A stretch of 64,000 nucleotides of DNA from Perilla frutescens (Eukaryota; Streptophyta; Magnoliopsida; Lamiales; Lamiaceae), in contig BRKX01000009.1 in NCBI GenBank assembly GCA_026008535.1, positions 64,639,720 to 64,703,719 on the forward strand, in the 5' to 3' direction. A program made the position numbers and the translations under genes. Below, piece after piece: positions 59,861 through 64,000 of the stretch (position 1 is its first letter; the number at the start of each line of letters is the position of its first letter). Under the pieces are notes generated by a model. The model made no database searches. It saw only the letters and a list, made by a program, of their open reading frames with translations, and was not told where the DNA came from.

Positions 59861-62800
59861 TCACATAAAGTAAACTAGATTGCTGTCCCTAACAATCATC
59901 AAGCTGCCTTTCTCGTGCATTACCTGCAGACGTAGAAAGTCCATACGATGAGCCAAAGTTATTATTTCAGTAACCAAATCTAGAAATGATTGAGAGCTAA
60001 ATATGAACATTACCTCCAAAAGGGCCATGATCTCTGCTGCAGAGTAAGGGGCACCTGCACCACTGTTAACAACACCCTCAATATCAGCAATCGGCATTTG
60101 TTCCAAGTGTTGCGCGTGTCTATGCTTCCCCAATGCAGAACTAAATGCATCAAATCTGCTTGCAGGAAGAAAAAATTGGGACGAATCAGTTAACGTGAGG
60201 GAAAAAAAAATGAATTTATAGATAAAAATATGAGTGACAAAAGTTGCTGCAGATCCTTGTGTATTAAAAAGAGACCTCTCTGATGATGTGTTGACTTCAC
60301 TTGTTGGAGGCGGATCTATATCCATTGCTTCCGTATCACTTCAAAAGAAAAGGAAATATTATTAATGAAAGTGCAAAAAGTGAAATTAAATTAAACCTAA
60401 AACATTTAAGATTTTGCACTTACCCAGTAGTGGCAGTAGAGCCAGCATTGTTGGTCTTGTTTCTTCCACTTTTACGAGCTCCATCATTATCACCAGCTTC
60501 AGTGTCAGCTCTGCTTTCTCTTTCCTTTTCTCTCAGCCTCTCATCTTCCCGCTCCTCCATTTCATTCAGCTCTTGATGATAAATGGCAAAGTTTAGAACT
60601 TTAAGAGCAGCTTCAACATCTGATCTCAGCACCTGTTTCAAGAGCAAGCATTATAAGCAAGTCCAAAAGATGGTGAATGGACTGAAACATGCTACTGTGT
60701 TATGAACCAATAAAAGAGTACCTCTCTTGACAGCCTCAGTTTGGCATGGGCAGTTGATAGACGAATTATTGTTTCTAAGGTTCTTGCAGTGATTGGAAGT
60801 GTCCCTCCCGTCTGAAACATATCACATATGTCATTTTATAAGATAAACCCACAGCTTAAGTTCCAAAAGTTCGAAATCAGATCAGTGTAGTAATTACCGA
60901 CCTTTACATTTGAACCTGCATTTCTAAGCTCAGCGTATGCAGTTGCTATGTGTTCAGATGCCTGGAGAAATCATTTGTCAAACAACAAAATCAGAATGTC
61001 AAAGGAATTGAGTATCAACAAGGTGTGGGTATTCAGAATATCATGAAACATGATGACAGGACATAGAGTTTTGATTTTCAGAATGATTTGTATGAACATG
61101 TCTATACAGTATCCCTAAGTTCTCAAGAAAACAGCACCTCATCAGTAAGCTCCGGCTGAATTCTGTTTTTGGCATAATGAATGTACTTCTTGAGAAAATT
61201 GATAGTGAGAGTGTCACCACTTTTACGTTTTCGGTCGGATTTTCTCCCATGTAACATTCTGTCGTATCCCACAAAAACAGTTGAACCAGCCTGCGGATCA
61301 TCCTCCACCTCATTTCTTGAGCTGTCATCTAATCTTGTGCCTGGGAATACATATAAAAATGTGTTTGATCAACTACATGTTCATTTGAGAATAAGGCATC
61401 TCAATTTGGTAGAGAAATAGACTTCACAGACCTCCATCAGCTACTGATCGATACCGATGCATTCGCAGCACGTGTTCTGAAATCATGCGATCAATTCCAG
61501 CATCCATTTGATCCAAAACGATGAACAGCAGATCAAAACGCGAAAGCAGAGAATCCGGAAGTCCAATATTCTTTGTTGGAGTTATCGAACGATCGTACTG
61601 TCATAAGCCAATATATCATTAATAATGTAAATACAAGGGAACAGCAAGCCTAACTTCAAATGATTTGAAGACTTACAGTTCCATATATTGGATTTGCAGC
61701 CGCCACTACACTACACCTAGCATTTAAAGATGCATGAATACCAGCTTTTGCAATTGTTACTGTCTGCTGCTCCATCACTTCATGTATAGCAACACGATCT
61801 TGGTCATTCATTTTGTCAAACTCATCAATACAAACAACTCCTCTATCAGCAAGAACCATGGCACCAGCTTCTAGTCTCCGCTCCCCTGTGTTCGAGGATT
61901 TATAAAATGAGTAATCACATATTCAATGCTTAATGAAATCCATGAGCGTATTTTACCTGTTTCCTGATCAGAAGTGACTGCAGCTGTCAATCCGACCCCA
62001 GAAGAACCTCGACCGGTGGTTGATATGGCTAGAGGAGCAATATTCATGATGGCTCTCAACAACTGAGACTTAGCCACAGAAGGGTCGCCAACCATCATCA
62101 TATTAATATCACTAGAAATCAGAAAACATCATATGAGTTTGGGAAAAACTAGATAAGGCAACAAGATCAAGATAGCCATGCCCAAAGAATTAAGCATAGT
62201 GAACATCAACCTAAAAGAATAGCTTACTTACCCCCTCAAATGGGTTCCATTTTTCAGGTTTTTCTCATTTCCTCCAAGCATCAACAGAATGACAGCCTTC
62301 TTTATCCACAGATGCCCGTATATAGAAGGTGCAAGAGATTTGGCAAGTAGATCAAATGCATCCTTTCTATTAGATATATTTCTAATGTTTTTCATGTCAT
62401 CACTTGAATACTGTAAGTTGTGTGACATTTTGTTTAGAAGGGAGACATTGTTGGCTATAAGGACAGTCCTGCATTAGTAACGAGAAGCACTTTAATATAA
62501 ATTGATTACAAGGGTGAAAAAATGACTAGCCACTGTCCTGCTGTAAACATAGTAACCTGAATACTCCATTCACACTGCCTTTGCTGCTTCCAGGGAGAGC
62601 TTTGTAAATCCCAACAACTGCCACACGATCCCCGGGCTTACATGAATCCACCAAATCGTCTTCGACAATGATATCCACAGTTCTAGGAAGTTGGCCAGGA
62701 GCTGAGTTTTCTGGGACCTCTTGCATTGATAGTGACTGGTGGTCCTTATAGGTGCACAGCCCAAACTCAGTTACCAACAAGTTGCCATTGTCATCCTGAA

Positions 62801-64000
62801 ACGAGTTCAAATTTATCGGAGTTACCTTGCAGTAAAATTATATGAAAATAGAAGGGGAAACACAAGAAATCTTACACGTGTTGGATACACTGAACCAGTG
62901 GGCAAGCCAATATTTGATGTGATGTCCCTGTATTCACGAACTGTGAATTTTTCGGTAACAGGGCAGAAGTGGACGCTCTTGACAACCTTTGGTCTAACAA
63001 GAGAACCTATAGAACAAAGATCTCCGGCCATTAGATTCTCCATTGCAATTATGAACTAGGGGAAATAAGACTTCAGAACTTCAGTACATATTCTAAGTAG
63101 AATCACAGCAGAAGTAAAAGCAAATTTTCCTTTTGCAAGAGGATCATATTAGTTTAAATGACTGCTAATATTGTAACCCTTTTTACAACAAAATCCAACC
63201 CAAAATTCTGAAATTGCAACCCTTACAACTTTAAGATGACTCTGTCTATGTATATATACGAAGGAGAAACTGATACTAGTAGGTAATGCTGATATTTGCA
63301 TATTTACCGTCTCTCTCTCAATACACGAACATACTTATGCTGAGGCATACAAACAAGACTGTCAGTATTCTCCCCAGGTAAAAGCAAAAGTTGACTTAAT
63401 TCTACAATCTGCCAAATTCATATTTTTATTACTCTACCATCAAAAGCCAGTTATACTCATTCTGCCACTGCACACAAGCTATTTCATCAAAATCACTGTC
63501 CATAACAAGTAGTAGATCAAGCACGAATTTTTATTGGACACCATTCGATTAAACAACAAACTAACACAATCAAAAATTGCTCTTGGTGCAAAAAAAATGA
63601 CTAAAACTTACATTTAGTAACAATTCCCTCCACACAAACCATCGAACCAATAAAGCCAGACAAAAGCTCTCTCGGCGTCACCCTTCTCGAAACAAACGGG
63701 CCCTCAAGACCAACCAAAACCTGCTCTCCTTCCTTCAGATACTTGGCATTCATGCTCCTAGCCATCTCCGTCACCGCATCACAAAGCGGCTGCATATACT
63801 CGCTTGGAGTTTGCAAAAGCCTACAATTCCAACAAAATATCACTGAGGATTCAACAAATTTATTCAAACAACAATCCAATTAACAGGCAACGCCATTACC
63901 ACCAATAATTAAACAAATTTATTAAAAAAACACCAATGTAATTAACAGACAACGCCTCTAACCTGCGAGCCAGGTCGGTGCCCTCTCTGTGGTGGTAGAA
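59861..64000 (-). CDS. MCM3: DNA replication licensing factor MCM3 (5' end outside the window)
   Basis: Fifteen exons are visible on the minus strand: 64000-63963 (partial), 63820-63612, 63006-62876, 62795-62557, 62468-62232, 62111-61957, 61885-61677, 61597-61433, 61340-61138, 60961-60902, 60811-60722, 60632-60424, 60338-60276, 60155-60014 and 59923-59861. All join in phase, giving about 737 residues. MCM3-specific blocks include SLVRPKVVKSVHFCP, REYRDITSN, NLLVTEFGLC, PGQLPRTVDIIVEDDLVDSC and GIYKALPG. The AAA+ core has Walker A GDPSVAKSQLL, Walker B GVVCIDEFDKMND and arginine finger LLSRFDLLFIVLDQMD. A charged Lys/Arg/Glu-rich linker follows, then a C-terminal winged-helix-like segment. MCM3 is a subunit of the MCM2-7 helicase loaded at origins. 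The N-terminal exon and promoter lie beyond 64000. Confidence 0.97.

Noticed and set aside
59861..60325. 154-codon minus-strand ORF taken as one exon of MCM3
   Set aside because: It reads through introns between the last exons. Only 60276-60325, 60014-60155 and 59861-59923 belong to MCM3, as shown by splice sites and phase.
1..64000. CRISPR arrays, operons, ribosome binding sites or other prokaryotic systems
   Set aside because: The window is plant nuclear DNA with spliced genes. The repeats are microsatellites and transposons without regular spacers.

Overview
This window is nuclear DNA from a flowering plant. Genes have GT-AG introns and plant promoter elements, and intergenic DNA is very AT-rich and full of MITEs, microsatellites and one Ty1/copia retrotransposon. 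Gene content (sterol C-22 desaturase CYP710A, a DUF642 cell-wall protein, an arabinogalactan peptide, urease accessory UreG) points to a eudicot. An asterid such as a Lamiales species is possible, but I cannot prove it from this sequence.

Layout. 1-13.9 kb: no convincing gene; microsatellites, a candidate solo LTR, hAT-, Stowaway- and 9-bp-TSD-type MITEs. 13.9-18.2 kb: three-exon DUF642 gene with a signal peptide and a GPI-type tail. 18.2-24.9 kb: MITEs only. 25.1-26.6 kb: intronless CYP710A. 26.6-34.5 kb: dense MITE field, including a three-layer nest and a CACTA-like fragment. 34.5-40.0 kb: complete but disabled copia element on the minus strand, with 5-bp TSD and two similar LTRs. 40-45.6 kb: MITEs and a 1.7-kb Harbinger-like element holding a GC-rich 55-bp minisatellite. 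45.8-47.5 kb: RPL18A (eL20). 48.1-49.1 kb: a MITE inserted into another copy of itself. 50.6-53.0 kb: cytochrome b561-domain protein. 55.0-57.5 kb: UreG. 58.3-58.5 kb: AG peptide. 58.6-59.35 kb: two spliceosomal RNA genes, U4 (+, Pol II type) and U6atac (-, Pol III type), in tail-to-tail orientation. 59.9-64.0 kb: MCM3 on the minus strand, its 5' end cut by the window edge.

The genes form no operon or evident pathway cluster. The least obvious content is the snRNA pair, which no protein ORF marks: U4 serves the major spliceosome and U6atac the minor one, and each has the plant USE plus TATA promoter with the spacing expected for its own polymerase. The rest of the interest lies in transposon archaeology, since many insertions keep exact target-site duplications and allow relative dating of nested events.
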